Shown here in pieces: positions 34,603 through 46,789 of a DNA stretch of 64,000 nucleotides. Origin of the DNA: Canna indica. Lineage: Eukaryota > Streptophyta > Magnoliopsida > Zingiberales > Cannaceae. Each line of letters begins with the position of its first letter. Position 1 is the stretch's first letter. Position numbers and translations under genes: made by a program. The DNA is taken from positions 26,172,001-26,236,000 of the forward strand of contig CP136893.1 of assembly GCA_034359265.1 (NCBI GenBank), read 5' to 3'. The notes under the pieces are model-generated. The model ran no database searches and had not been told where the DNA came from. It saw nothing but the letters and a program-made list of their open reading frames with translations.

Positions 34603-35470
34603 TGTAATATCCTAGATATTTTAAATTTATTTTTTTCCTCTTATGTTTGTGTTGCCAGCCTAGCGGACTAGTTCGAGGTCGAGCCGAGTTGACTCATGGT
34701 CCGGTGCGAGCTTGCGAGCTCGGGTAAGTAGGATATGAGATTATTAGGCTTGAGTAGTTAAAATTATTCAATTTGATGTTGTGTATGCATAATTTTTTAA
34801 TTACATTTATGTGCCTATTTAATTGCTTATGATTTATTTTAGGATTAGAATAAGTTTAATTAAGTTAATTTAAGTTAGCAGGTTTGGGCTCGGCTTAAGA
34901 TGGATGCAGGTTGGATAAATGGTTTAGAGGGATTAGAGTTGAGGAGGGAGTATAAAATTCCCTCCACTTGGCTTGTGGCTCATATTTTTGGAGCCACCCA
35001 AAGTTTTGAAGAGAGGGAGCCAACCGCCAGCCGTCAGCCAAGCCAGCAGTCGGCCCCCTTCTCTCTTTCTCCATGGAGCTGCCGCCAGCCTTCCCTTCTC
35101 CTCTACCTACTCTATTCGCTGAGGAGCCGAGCTGAGGGAGCCGCTGCTCTAGGTCGAGCCGCCCCCCTCTTGCTTCTTCCCTTCCCCTCGGAGCCGGCGG
35201 CTTGGGAGGAGCCGTTGCTTGCCCCTTCTTCTTTGGGAGTTGAGCCGTCGAATTTTGGAGCCGAAATCAAAGACCGTCGCTTGGATTTTTTTCTCCAATC
35301 CTCTTTCAAAATTATGTGAGTGGTTTACCCTCTCTCTTTCGGATTTTCTTCGAATTCTTGAAGCCGTTCTTAGTAGCTCAGTGTTTCTTGTTTCATTCTT
35401 GAATTATTTCGATGTTCTTTCGAGTTCTTACCATGATTTCTTGTAGTTAAAATTATGCGATTAAAATTTA
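34603..35470 (+). mobile_element. LTR fragment, plus strand (TGTAATATCC start)
   Basis: Starts TGTAATATCC. It contains the GAGCCG-rich leader and a GTGAGTGGTTTACC donor-like site at 35317, as other Tekay/Del LTRs here do. A single plus frame (34900-35319) through the GC-rich leader is LTR leader, not a gene. The right side runs into an oppositely oriented LTR piece. Confidence 0.6.
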
Positions 35471-35968
35471 GATCACCAAGATTAGGATTTTATTTTAGCT
35501 TATAGTTCTACCATGTACTGATGTATCTAATCCGAATCTAGTCTCCAAAGTGTGTCTTAGATTTTCAAACTATGTTTTCTGGTCGAAACGATAGGTTACA
35601 TGACTATATTCACATAAACACACACACAGCAACAAGCAATTTAAAAATAGCACAGATTCATCATCTCAGCATAAAATTCCAGCAACATATAATTTTCAGC
35701 ATAACATGAAATTAAATTCGAAAATTAACAGGAATTAACTCCTTAATTGTCATTAGGACAGAATACTAATCTCGAGATTAATTTCATAGAATTCATGCTT
35801 TTTAATCAAGATTAAAAAGAATCTACAATACTTTAATCAAGAAACAATATCAAGATTAAGAATCTCCCATTCTCAAGATCCCCGTGGCATAAATTATAAG
35901 ATTTTGATTCTAATCATGATTTCTACCCAAAAATAAATCCTAAATATGCAATCCACAAATCAAGAAGA
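35471..35968 (-). mobile_element. LTR fragment, opposite orientation
   Basis: It resembles the minus-oriented LTR at 42560-43060 in the same plus-strand reading: AATCnGATTC/CTAGTC words, GTCTTAGATTTTCAAACTATGTTTTCTGGTC, AACGATAGGTTACAT and ATTCCAGCA. It joins directly to the plus-oriented 34603 LTR on the left and a plus-oriented polyprotein end on the right. Confidence 0.5.
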
Positions 35969-36310
35969 GGTGCGGTGGCTTACGAATTGGCTTTGCCTCC
36001 TAGCTTGAGTAGAGTTCACCAAGTTTTTTATGTGTCAATGCTCCGGAGATATGTGAGGGATGAGTCTCACGTGATTGAGCTGACTGTGGTTGAGGTGGGC
36101 ACGACGGTCTCATACGAGGAGAAGCCTATGGAGATACTTGACAGGCATATCAGGAAGCTGAGATCCAAGGAAATTTCCTTAGTGAAAGTCAGATGGGAGC
36201 ACCACTCCGGGCAAGAGGCCACTTGGGAGGTAGAGCAAGATATGAGAGAGCGCTACCCTTTCTTGTTTGAAGAATCGGTAAGTCCTTGTAACCCAAATAA
36301 ATTCGAGGAT
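35969..36310 (+). pseudogene. Ty3/Gypsy polyprotein C-terminus with chromodomain (Tekay/Del-like)
   Basis: The frame reads ALPPSLSRVHQVFYVSMLRR, then YEEKPMEILDRHIRKLRSKE, VKVRWEHHSGQEATWEVEQD and MRERYPFLF. This is the end of integrase plus the chromodomain that steers chromoviruses to marked chromatin; its aromatic residues (Y, W, W) are present. The original stop is lost, and the frame runs on into the LTR to 36481. The rest of pol is absent. Confidence 0.88.
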
Positions 36311-36333
36311 AAATTTCTCTTAAGGGGGAAGGT

Positions 36334-37470
36334 TGTAAGACCCGGAAAAAAAAATCCTAATATAAAAATCTATTTTTGGCGCAACGCGCTGGACCGGGGG
36401 TTAGTCGGGTCAAGCCGCGGAATCGCCTCGAGTAGAAGGTATAACTCGACTAATGAAAGTATGAAGTTTAAATTTGGTTAAATGACCCTTTCCTATTATG
36501 CATTGATACTTTAATTGAGTTAAGACCGACTCGTGTTGCGGATAGAGTCGGAACCCAAGTTGGACTCGGACTGAGTCGAGTCAAGGTTAAGTAGTGTAAG
36601 GGGGCAAATATGACATTGTAGATGAGGGAATAAAATCCCTCATCATTGAGTCGTGCGGCTCATCTAGGAGCCGCACAAAGCCCGAGCAAGGGAGAAGGGG
36701 GAAGAAGGTAAGAGAGATCTTGGTTGGCGCCGGAGATTGAGTCATCATTGGAAGAGTCGAGATCATTAGCGTTCGATTCTCCTTCTTCCTCAAGCAAAGG
36801 TAAGTGGTTAATTTTGGTGGATTGGGGGAGGTGGCTAGCCGAACCCCTAGGATTGCTGGGTATCGATTTCTCGCGAGTTTTCATCGATTCTTGGTATCTT
36901 GACTTTCCTATCACTATTTTGAATCGTTATTTGTCAGATCTTCGTAGTTTTCTTGTCGGATTCTCGACTTTTAGGGACTGTCAAATCAAGGGAAAAGAGG
37001 AAAGGTCATGCCAAAATTTTTCACAATTCCCTTGACGGATGTAGATTCCCTTGGATGATCTTAAATCAATATCTAGTGTACTTGTAGATGATTTCTTGAA
37101 TGCGGTGTTTGAAACTCATCCCCTAAGGCCTAATAGTCTCGGCCAAGAAAAGGAAAACTCCATGTTCATGGTTTGGCTGAGCAAGGGGTGGGTGGCTTGA
37201 TCGATGTGTTGATTTGGATAGATCAGAAACAAGGTATTTGGGGTTGGGGTTGGTCCTTCCCTTTTTGTTCCTATCCTTGGAGACTCGGCCGAGCAAGGGC
37301 ATGCCTTGCTCAAGTCTCGGCCAAGCAAGGATGAGGGAGATGGTGAACTCTAGAAGTTAAACTTCATGATTAGGAATACTCAAAACAGTAGAACATGAAA
37401 AGTTACTTAGATTGCCAATTAGAAACATGATGACACTTAGGAAAGACTCTAACTATGGAATGGCTTCAAC
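36334..37470 (+). mobile_element. 3' LTR (TGTAAGACCCGG family)
   Basis: It starts TGTAAGACCCGG just after the polypurine tract TAAGGGGGAAGG (36321-36332) that follows the chromodomain. It is the plus-strand relative of the 476-1597 fragment. The right border is approximate (no TSD seen). Confidence 0.75.
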
Positions 37471-38989
37471 GGGTTGAGCGTGACGCAAGATGGTGTCGCG
37501 GGATTGAGCATTAGCGCTTAGCTTGAGGTGTGACTCGGATACTTTAGAAATTTTCTAATTTTAAGTTATGGTTGTGTAAATTCTTTTGTGTCGTGGGTTT
37601 AAAGAGGGCTTCAAGTGGAGTTCGGCGGTTTAATCGGATCTAGATTCATATTTGAATCGAGTAAGTTAAAAGCGGTTTAGTTAATAACTTAAATTGGGGG
37701 CAGTTTAGTCTTTTTGGCAAGTAAAAAAAATACATAAGAATTGGGTGTCGTGCGGCTGCTGCTACAGCCGCACGGAACCCAAGAGATAGAAGGGCGAGTG
37801 TGAGGCTTGAGGCAGAAAAGAAATTACTAGAGTTTGCTAGGAATTCGAGGTAGGACGCCGTGGAAAGCAAGGATCTCGTTCTCTTAGAATTGTTCTTCTC
37901 CTGTGAGTGGTTGTTTCTCACAAATTTTAGATTTCTCTCCTCTCAATGGTCGTCCCTCACTTGAGAAGAATCTAAAATTTTCATGCAAATTTTTGGTTCC
38001 TTCACCAGTAGGGTTTGTGTAGTATTCCATGTGTCTATTTTCCTCTTGGAATTTGAGATTACGCACACATAAAATCCTAACATTAGAAATTGGCTTCCTT
38101 TGTGACCACCTACGGTAAAGGAGGGCTTCTTGAAATTTTCTTGTCAATTATATTTCTTCTTTAATAAGACTAATGGTATGACTTCTAGATTTAATTTCTC
38201 TTTAATTTGTTGAGTGTAAAAGGGCATAGTTAATTGTGGAAATAAAGCCCTAAGCATGTGAATTCTTCTCCTGTCATATTCGACCATGGCATTATGAGAT
38301 TTTGGTTATAAAACTTGTATACCTTGAGATTAGTTTTTAAAGCAGGTGTTAGTGTGGGATTAAGAGCCCTAAACTTAGGGTTATCTCCTATAGCTACAGC
38401 CGCATGAAAAAAGAAAAAAAAAGATCAAATTGCTGAGTGTGATGCTGATTTGCTGAAATTGTAAGGGCTAGGATTATTACATGCATAACTTTTGAATGCT
38501 GAAACCGTACTATAGCTTCTTTTATGCTGAAATTATTTGGTTAATGATGCTGAAATTTGTGTGTAATGTTGCTAAAATTATCTAGTTAATAATATTGAAA
38601 TCAACTAGTTATGTGATGCTGTAAATGATTTATAAAGGTGCAGAAATTTCATTGAACGAAGGTATTGAAATCATTCCCTAAGTATGTTGAATATTGTAGT
38701 GCTAAGATAGAGTTTGTCATGAAATTTATGCTGAGTTGCTGAAAAATTGTAAACATGTGATGAGATTGATTCTGTCGTAGTGTTGCAAGTCTGATGCGTA
38801 AAGTATCGATATAACCTATCGATCTTCGTGTAAACTATAGTTTAGAAATATAGGAAATGCTTTGATAACCTGAAAAGTAGTGTACGAGTAGAAAATGGAT
38901 ACTTACAGAAGGCTGGAACTGTCATGTGCGTGTTAAGCGAGTCGGGTTACGGGCTCAATACGATGTTCCTAACTCACTATAAATACTTG

Positions 38990-39348
38990 AAATCAGTAGT
39001 AAAATGGGTCTCATTGGGCCGAGTGGTGCCCATGGCACACGAGATGATATTGGGTCGGACAGGCCGAGTGGTGCGCTACACGCAAGAAGTGATGTTGGGC
39101 CGCATATTAAGTCGAGTTGTACGCTTAGCGTACGAGCGATCATGGGTCGGAGGGTCTTTCCCGACCAAGTTATGGGCACTGAGGCTAGAGGGTCTTTCTA
39201 GCTCAGTGAGCCTGAGTGACATGGGTCGGAGGGCCTTTTTCGACCGAGTTATAGAAGTGAGGCTAGAGGGCCTTTCCCGATCGAGTTATGGGCATTGAGG
39301 CTAGAGGGTCTTCCTAGCTCAATGAGCCTGAGTGACATGGGTCGAAGG
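38990..39348 (+). repeat. Imperfect repeats in LTR (GGGTCGGAGGG / GAGGCTAGAGGG)
   Basis: Units with GGTCGGAGGGnCTTT..CGACC, GAGTTATGGGCA and GAGGCTAGAGGGnCTT recur three to four times, one more lying right of the inserted solo LTR (40915-40980). Spacing is about 60-110 bp. Earlier units (38990-39120) share GGCCGAGTGGTGC. The apparent protein frames are by-products. Confidence 0.75.
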
Positions 39349-40914
39349 TGTTGGCCTAAGATTTTCTACCTTGGTCTTAATCTTGGTTTTGATGATAACA
39401 AATATGGAATTAATGTTTTATCTCTTTTAAGTTCCAAGTCGGTTAGCACACGATGTCCCCGATTGAAAAAATCAAAGAAATCAAAAAAATCGGTAAGGAC
39501 GCTCGTCGACGCTCGGAATTCTTCGGGAAGTTGAAGTTTAGGTCTAGGGTGTCTACCATGTGTTGTAAATCCTCATGATGATGCATAAAAACCAAAAATC
39601 AAACCCGAACCCCAAAACATGAAAAATTGGCAAATTAGAAACTGATCCTAGAATTCACTAAGCCTAGGGAGCTCCTTAGAGGGCTATACGACCTAGATAT
39701 TTTCTTGACACAAAAAATAATGGTAATTGTTCCTTGGGCAAAAATTAGATAATAAGATATTTTCAAGGAATTTTTGGAAGTCTTTAGCATACCCATATTT
39801 GACCAGGGAGATTTAGAAAGTTTTTGTTTTCCGAAAATTTGTATTAGACCCAAAAAACTAGATTTTGATTCTTATGAATTTTGATTTTTTAGATATTTTT
39901 ATTGAATCCAAATGGGGGGTAATCTTTATATAACATTTATGTTTTAAAGTTAAGAAATATTATATAAGTAAACTTAGCGAAGATCGAACCCTAGAAAACG
40001 AGCAGAAAATAGCAAACTAGGCAGATTTTTCTAGTTTCAGTCGACCGAATGGTGCTTGAAATGGGCAAAAGCCATTCTGTCGATCGACGATCCACTGGCT
40101 TGCGATCGGACGACGAAAATGGCTAGTTTTCCAACCATTGAGTTGGCTGTTTCATGCTAACTCCTCAAGGCTTATAAATAGAAGCCTTAGCAAGCCTTAT
40201 ATCCCTTATCTAACATACATTGAGTCATATTTTGATGATCCTTGAGCTTGATTGAGCCACCATTCTTGGAAACCCTTGCTTTGATCTCTCAACTCCTTGA
40301 GTAAGCCTTGACTTCATTGATTCACCATCAAAGGCATCAAGAGAAAGCTAGGAAACTTTGATTGGAGCTAAGTATAAGTTGTTTAATTTATTGCTCCATT
40401 AAGTTATGTATTTTCTTGTTTATTTCATTGTATTTGAGTTTGTAAGAAGACCTAGTGTGTGGTCTTGTGTGTAAGTGGTTACCTTGGTGTAAAAGGTGTA
40501 AAGCCACTTGTATCAACTAAGTTAGGAGTAGGTCTTAGGAATTGAGGTGGGAAAGCTCACTCGGTAGGAATGCAGGATACTTTCGGGTGTGGAAATACCT
40601 TCGAGGTGAGTGTAGGGTCTTTTCGGTGTAAAGTCCTCAATTGTAAGCTACTCATAATTTACTAGATTTGGGTGTGAAATCCTAAGCACGGTGCTTAGAT
40701 AGTGGAGTAGGCATTGGGAACGAACCACTATAAATCATTGTGTTAGTCTTGATATTTTATTTGTATTGATTGCTTTATTATTTATCGCTTCCGCATTTAG
40801 TCATTCAATCGTTAATTTCCTAAGTAGTTCAAGAAATGATTAAAATAGAATTTGGGCAAATAGATTTAGTTAACACACTATTCACCCCCCTCTAGTGTGA
40901 CCATTTCACCAACA
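39349..40914 (+). mobile_element. Solo LTR, 1566 bp (TGTTGG..CCAACA)
   Basis: Ends are TGTTGGCCTAAG and TTTCACCAACA. Flanking 5-mers are GAAGG (39344-39348) and GGAGG (40915-40919), a target duplication with one change. The host LTR repeat continues on both sides, which confirms insertion. No internal genes. A truncated relative is at 34260. Confidence 0.85.
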
Positions 40915-41577
40915 GGAGGGCATTTTCCGATCGAGTTATGGGTACTAAGGCTAGAGGGCCTTCCTAGCCCAGTGAGCCCGAGTTGAGAGGTTTGCTGGGG
41001 GTGGTCGATCTAGCGAGCACCTCGTGAGTTGTAAGCGGGTAACTAGAGGACTAATCTGAATAGGCCGAGTCAGTTTGTGTGGTGCGCGTAGTGCACATGT
41101 TACTAAAGTAATATATACCATGATTATATTAGTCATTTGAACACAGAGACAATTACTGTATCAATTATTTACATGGTTTGTTTTGGTGATGGTCGAGACG
41201 ACCACTCACTGAGTTCTTTGAACTCATCATTCTCTTATGATTGTTGTTTTGCAGAGCGTGATCATTGAGTTATGGCGCGGCTGATGGTGGCGGTCTCGTG
41301 AAACCCGTTGGTGTAGTTGAGTTGAGTTAGATTTGAGTTTATTTAGAGACATATAGTTTGTTTGAGTCTTGTAGTTACTTGAACTTATGTAGTATTGATA
41401 CTTGGATATGTAGCTTTAACTCAAATTGATACCGAGTTGCTACTTTGATGATTAAGGTGTATGTTATGACATCTTAACTTGGTTATATTCTATGGATAGA
41501 TGTGTTTGTATGGTTTTAGGCTTCAGAGTGTTTGTCTGTAATCTGGCCGGTCACGTGACCCGAAATTGGGGCATGAC

Positions 41578-44188
41578 AATACCTCACTGGTCAGGCTCTG
41601 TAAAACAAAAATTGAACAAACATGAGTCCATGAGGAACTTAGTGAGTGGTTCTACCGAACCTCCACCTAAATCCCAAATCATAAGTATATAACAGGAAAT
41701 ACATTCTCAGATAAACTTAGAAATTTAATACAATATCTAGCCGATTAGCCAACCTGCATAAACAAGAGTATTCGGCCATATCTGACCCCATACCACAGAA
41801 GGAATATTCAGCCATATCTCTGGCCCACATGTGTAAATAATACTTGGCCACAACCGACCTCACTGGCATGAATAATACTCGGCCACAATTCGCCATACAA
41901 GCATGAAATTTCATTTTCACAATGTGCTCATATTAACTCAACCTGCATAAGCAAAATCTCGGGACCTTCAGCTAGGATGACATCCTTATGCAGGAAAATA
42001 AAATCAGTGGTTTGACATTGTATCAGGCCATTCGGCCACCACTTCCCGGTAGGCATTTCATCACATAGACATAACTATATTGGTTGGGATTCGTCCATCC
42101 AACCGGGTCAAGATTCGCCCCATCCGACCTATTCAATTATTCTAAGGTTGGGATTCATCCATCCAACCTAATCAATTATTCTAAGGTTGGGATTCAGCCA
42201 TCCAACCGGGTCGGGGTTCGCCCATCCGACCTTTCGGGCATATTCCCGCAACCGGCTCCTTTTCGAGCCTTCCCGCCATTTAGGAGGAGATATAGCACCA
42301 TGACAAGTCCTACCCGTCAAAATATCTATATAAACCGCTTGGTTTATTAAAACGTTCTTTCTGGGAATAATCCGGACATGCATATTTTAATTTCCAACGT
42401 TCTCGACTCAAAGCAACCCTACTAATGTGTTTTAGCCTGAAACCATTAATTTACAACATTTAATAGTTTTATTTCCGCATTTAAAAATTTAATTCTGCAA
42501 TTAGGAATGAATTTCTCCATTTAAAATCTTAATTTCGAAATTAGGATTTTCAGCCTATTGTACATGTCTGTTTCTAGTCCGTACACTCCAAATCTGATTC
42601 CCAAAATATGTCCTATGATTTTAAACTATAGTTTTCAGTCAACTCGATATGTTACATCGCTATATAATAACAATAGCTCGCAATACAACAGAGAAATCAA
42701 ATCTCAACATCACAACATAATTTTCATAATACAATTCCAGCACTTATACATTAAAATTTCATAATGGTATTATAGAAAATTTCTGCAACATTCATTATAC
42801 AATTTTAATTACAAAATCAGCATTTAACATCAAATTATATCAAATTATAAAGCATAAATCATGCATCAATTCTTTCAAGAAACTATGTACTACCATCGTC
42901 AAGATTTAGAAACATAAACCATATCTAAATTTCATTAACAAATTCAAGGTATTTACATATATCAAACCAAAATATAAAATCCTAATCATGCATCAATTAC
43001 ATCATAAATTTCATGGAATTTAATACTATCATATTTATGATATAAGAAAGCCATCAATCAAACATTATTTTCATTCAAGTATTTTCACAAACACCTTATA
43101 AGCAACCCCCCCCTCCATTCCTCTATGACCGGACACCCCTAGGTGAAATCTTAGGGCTGCCGCACCACCAAAGAGAAACTTTAGGCCTCCCCTTCCATGC
43201 TAACGCATCCAAGTCGATCAACAAACAACAAGTTCACATGAAATTGCAATACAACTTCAAGAATCTCAAGAGGGGGTGAGGGGCAGCTCATAGGGGGGGA
43301 AGGAAAAGAGGAGGAAGGAAAAATCACTCACCGGAGAAGAAAATTAAAAAAGAAGAGTCCTCCGCGCTCCCACGATTCTGGGTGCGCTGCCAACATTCGA
43401 GTCCTTTCCCATGCCTTCTCCTTTCCTCTCGTGTAATCCAAGATTCAGCCGTCCAAATCTGATATCCACCATTCACATCAAGGATCAAGGGGTCTTGCAC
43501 ATGCTTCCGAAATTTCAGCTCGATCAGCCACAGGATATGGTCCTGATTGCCTAAATCGGCGGAACTCGGCATTGTAGAATTTTGGAGAATAAAGCCAAAA
43601 ATAGACATTCGATAATTCCATGATAGCGATAGATCCGGCCGTCAAAAGTCAATCACTACCGATCAAAATGTGAAACAAGAAGTCTAAAATGTACCGTTCA
43701 AATTTCATTACAATCCGACCACAGACGATCTGCCGATCACATAGTTTGTTGCCTTCTAATGCTCTAAGGAGCAATTTGTCAAGATTCCCTTTCTCCCTCT
43801 CCATGCGCGCGCCTCTTCCTTTGGACACCCAAGGGGGGTGGGCGGCTGTGGCTATCAGCTGTGTGCCCCTCAGAGATGAGGTTTAAATACTAAAACCCCA
43901 ATCGTCAAATGATCAAAGTGTCCCTTAACTTAAGTTGAGTCTAAAACAAGTTATAGCTCAACCAATACAAGTCTGATTTGAGTTCCGCTCGAACCTATAG
44001 ACTCGTCTTGAATCAAACAACCCATCTAAGGACTAATCAAACCTAGATGAATTACTTTTCTTGTGAGCAAAGGACAATCTTCAATTCAAGTCCTCCGACG
44101 TTTCATCCGGCTCATCCCGACACGCGACCAAATTATCCCGTTAGAATAATCAAATAAAAATAAATTTTAAAAAAATACGGGTATTACA
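41578..44188 (-). mobile_element. Tekay/Del-like LTR, minus strand
   Basis: On the minus strand it starts TGTAATACCCG at 44188 and has a GTGAGTGAT donor-like leader near 43335 and CTCACTAAGTTCCTC near 41650. The end meets the plus-strand LTR at about 41577. The right edge lies inside a Helitron helicase frame: codons for SIKYLFKYVKK begin at once after it, so this LTR inserted into the Helitron remnant. Confidence 0.7.
42060..42250 (-). repeat. Short tandem units GGTTGGGATTC-CATCCAACC in LTR
   Basis: The words GGTTGGGATTC and CATCCAACC/CATCCGACC alternate four to five times with spacing of about 30-45 bp, inside the minus-strand LTR. Confidence 0.7.
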
Positions 44189-46175
44189 CAATTAAATATC
44201 TTTTCAAATATGTGAAAAAATGTCATGATCGTGTCACTACCACATTTGTTAACTCAGCCTCAAAGTCCAAAATACAAGCTCTTGTTGATGAGATCAAAAT
44301 GTTTTATGATTGCCGATATATCTCTCCTTGTGCAGCAATATGGAGAATTTTTAGTTTCGACATTCATTACAGATATCCATCTGTGCAACAATTATCATTT
44401 CATCTTCCAAATGAACATACTATAATTTTCAATGACGACGATCCAATATCTGAAGTGACAAATTGACCAACAATTATTGAGTCTCAATTTTTAGCTTGGT
44501 TCAAAGCTTAGAAATGTTTCCTAGAGGCAATAAGCTTATCATATCTTGAATTTCCTTTGTTGTTTACATGGAAGCAAGACATTAGACGAGTCAATTTTCG
44601 ATTGGAAGAATATTCTTTGTTCCCCGGAAATGGTTTAGTTATACTATTGGAAGAATATACTGAGGGTGGTCAGGGGTCCAACGTCTTTCGAGGATATTAG
44701 AACAATCAATTGTAAAAATTTCCTATCTTTCAGAGATGCATGCTATAATTTAGGGTTGATTGACGATAACAAGCAATATGTAGATGCAATTAAAGAAGCA
44801 AGTACATGGGGATCATATTTTTCTCTTAAAAAATTATTTGCTACATTATTATTATCTAACTCGATGTCTAGACCAAAATTTGTTTGGGAGGAGACTCAAA
44901 GATGTTGTCATTACTGATGATGAACTCAAAGATGATTGTTTAGAGAAAATTGATTTAATTCTAAAAGGATGTGACAAAAGTTTGGATGACTTTCCTATAA
45001 TGCCAAAATCATCTTAATCATATACAAAAATTAACAATCGCTTAATTGCTGAGGAGTCGCGCTACAATCAGAGGAGATTGAGAGAGAAAAATCAAGAACA
45101 AGTTCAACACCTAACTTCAAAACAGATACAAGTTTATGATAAAATATTGGATGTTGTTAAAAGAAAAAGGGAGGGTTTTTTTTTCTACAGTTATGGTGGA
45201 ACCGAAAAAATATTTATTTGGAAAACACTTGCATCTACACTTCGATCCGAAGGAAAAATTATTTTAATAGTTGCGTCCAGTGGGATAGCATCTTTACTAT
45301 TACCTAGTAGAAGAGCAACGCATTCTCGATTTGCGATCTCTCTTAATCTGGATGAGGATTCTACTTGCAATATTAAACAAAGTTCTTTATTGGTGATAAC
45401 AAGTTTAATTATTTAGAATGAAGCTCCAATGATGAATATATATTATTCAGTTATATATTTAAATATATAATTATTTAATTTCATTAAATATAAATTTAAT
45501 AGTCTGATTCTCTTAATTTTAGATATTGTTTTGAAGCGCTTAATAGAACATTACGTGATGTTATGCGCTTTAAAAATCCAAACAACAATTATCATCCTTT
45601 TTGAGGTAAGATTGTAGTATTTGAGGGAGACTTTAGATAAATTTTACATGTGATTCCTAAGGAAAATAGACTAGATATTATTAATGCAACACTTAGTTCG
45701 TCTTACTTATGGGATGACTGTGAAGTTTTAAAGCTAACGAAAAATATGTGTCTCTCACTGTAAACAACTCCGATGACAATACAGATGATTCGAAAAGTTT
45801 TTCGGATTGAATATTATCGGTCGGTGACGGAAAGATAGGTGATCCTGGTGATGGTTATAGAGTAGTCTAAATTCCAGATGATAACTTGATTTTGGATGCA
45901 AGTGACCATATTGATGCGATTGTCAATGCAATTTATCCTGAGCTTATAACAAATGCCAATAATTTGCAATATTTGCAACAAAGAGCCATATTAGCTCCCA
46001 CTCCGAATATGATTGAGATGATTAATGACTATATGATTTCTCTAAATCAAAAAGAGTCAATGATATTTTTGAGCTCAAATAGGACGTTCTTATCAGATTC
46101 TGGATAGAGTTTGTTAGATCAGATCCACACACTAGATTTCTTAAATTGCATTAAATGATCTGGAGTTAGAGTTGC
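44189..46175 (+). pseudogene. Helitron RepHel remnant: helicase-like N region and PIF1-type helicase
   Basis: Helitrons move by rolling-circle replication with a Rep-PIF1 helicase. In order the frames give SIKYLFKYVKKCHDRVTT, DEIKMFYDCRYISPC, WRIFSFDIHYRYPSVQQLSF, RGPTSFEDIRTINC, EASTWGSYF, FATLLLSN, then YGGTEKIFIWKTL (Walker A, GxGGTGKT, with its G and K changed), LIVASSGIASLLLP, then NAIYPEL and YLQQRAILAPTN-like text. Many stops and shifts separate them. The N-terminal Rep part is missing at the LTR border. Clearly dead. Confidence 0.88.
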
Positions 46176-46735
46176 AATAGGTCAACGGACGACTTCATAA
46201 GTCAAAAGTGTCGTATGTGTTAAATAAACAACAAATGAATGATGTGTATCAATGGATCAAAGAACTCTTATTACCTGATTGATATGCCTCAAACGTATCT
46301 CGATGTGTGAACGTCGATGAATGCAAAATATCGGGGATAAAGAGCCACGATTGTCATGTATTTCATACAGAGATTGCTTCCTGTTGCGTTTCGAGATTGT
46401 CTACATGATAAGATTTGGGGTCCATTGACAAAATTATGTTTTTTAAAAATATTTGTGCAAATGTCATTCGAGTCAAAGATATGTCAGCACTTGAAAATAA
46501 TATTAGTGTAATCATATGCAAGCTTGAGCAATTTTTTCCTAATATATTTTTTGACTCTACCGATACACTTGACATACAAGGCATGAGTTGGTGGCTCTGT
46601 TTAATACCAGTGGATGTACTTATTTGAAACATATATAAATCGTCTGAAGAAAAAAAGTAAAGAACACCGCGGTAGTTGAAGGTTCCATATCAGAAGTATA
46701 TATAATTCAATAAATTTTAACATTCTGCTTATTTT
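46176..46735 (+). pseudogene. CACTA TNP2-type transposase C-terminal part (DUF4218-like)
   Basis: Frames give SYVLNKQQMNDVYQWIKELL, YASNVSRCVNVDECKISGIK then SHDCHVF, then QRLLPVAFRDCLHDKIWGPL then TKLCF, NVIRVKDMSALENN and IICKLEQFFP. This is the end of the TNP2 catalytic protein and the following DUF4218. Stops and shifts occur, and a WMYLFETYINRLKKK block follows in a third frame. It adjoins the Helitron remnant with no visible border motif. Confidence 0.85.
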
Positions 46736-46789
46736 ATTTTGAATCAACCATCAAGACAAGATTTAATTGTCTTCCATGGAATGATGACG

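Larger units (their letters stand above)
37471..41577 (+). mobile_element. Tekay/Del-like LTR, interrupted by a solo LTR
   Basis: It has the GTGAGTGGTTGTTTC donor-like leader at 37900, a CACTCACTGAGTTCTTTGAAC block near 41200 and the typical end GGTCACGTGACCCG..GGGGCATGACA at 41577. Without the 1566-bp insertion the length is about 2.5 kb. No coding domains. The left border is approximate. Confidence 0.6.

Noticed and set aside
34900..35319. Plus-strand 139-residue frame
   Set aside because: It covers an LTR leader ending at the donor-like GTGAGTGG site, as in other LTRs here, with no recognisable domain.
38924..39534. Open frames with repeated GLSSS/LEGL words
   Set aside because: They follow an imperfect tandem repeat within an LTR, and one runs across the border of the inserted solo LTR.
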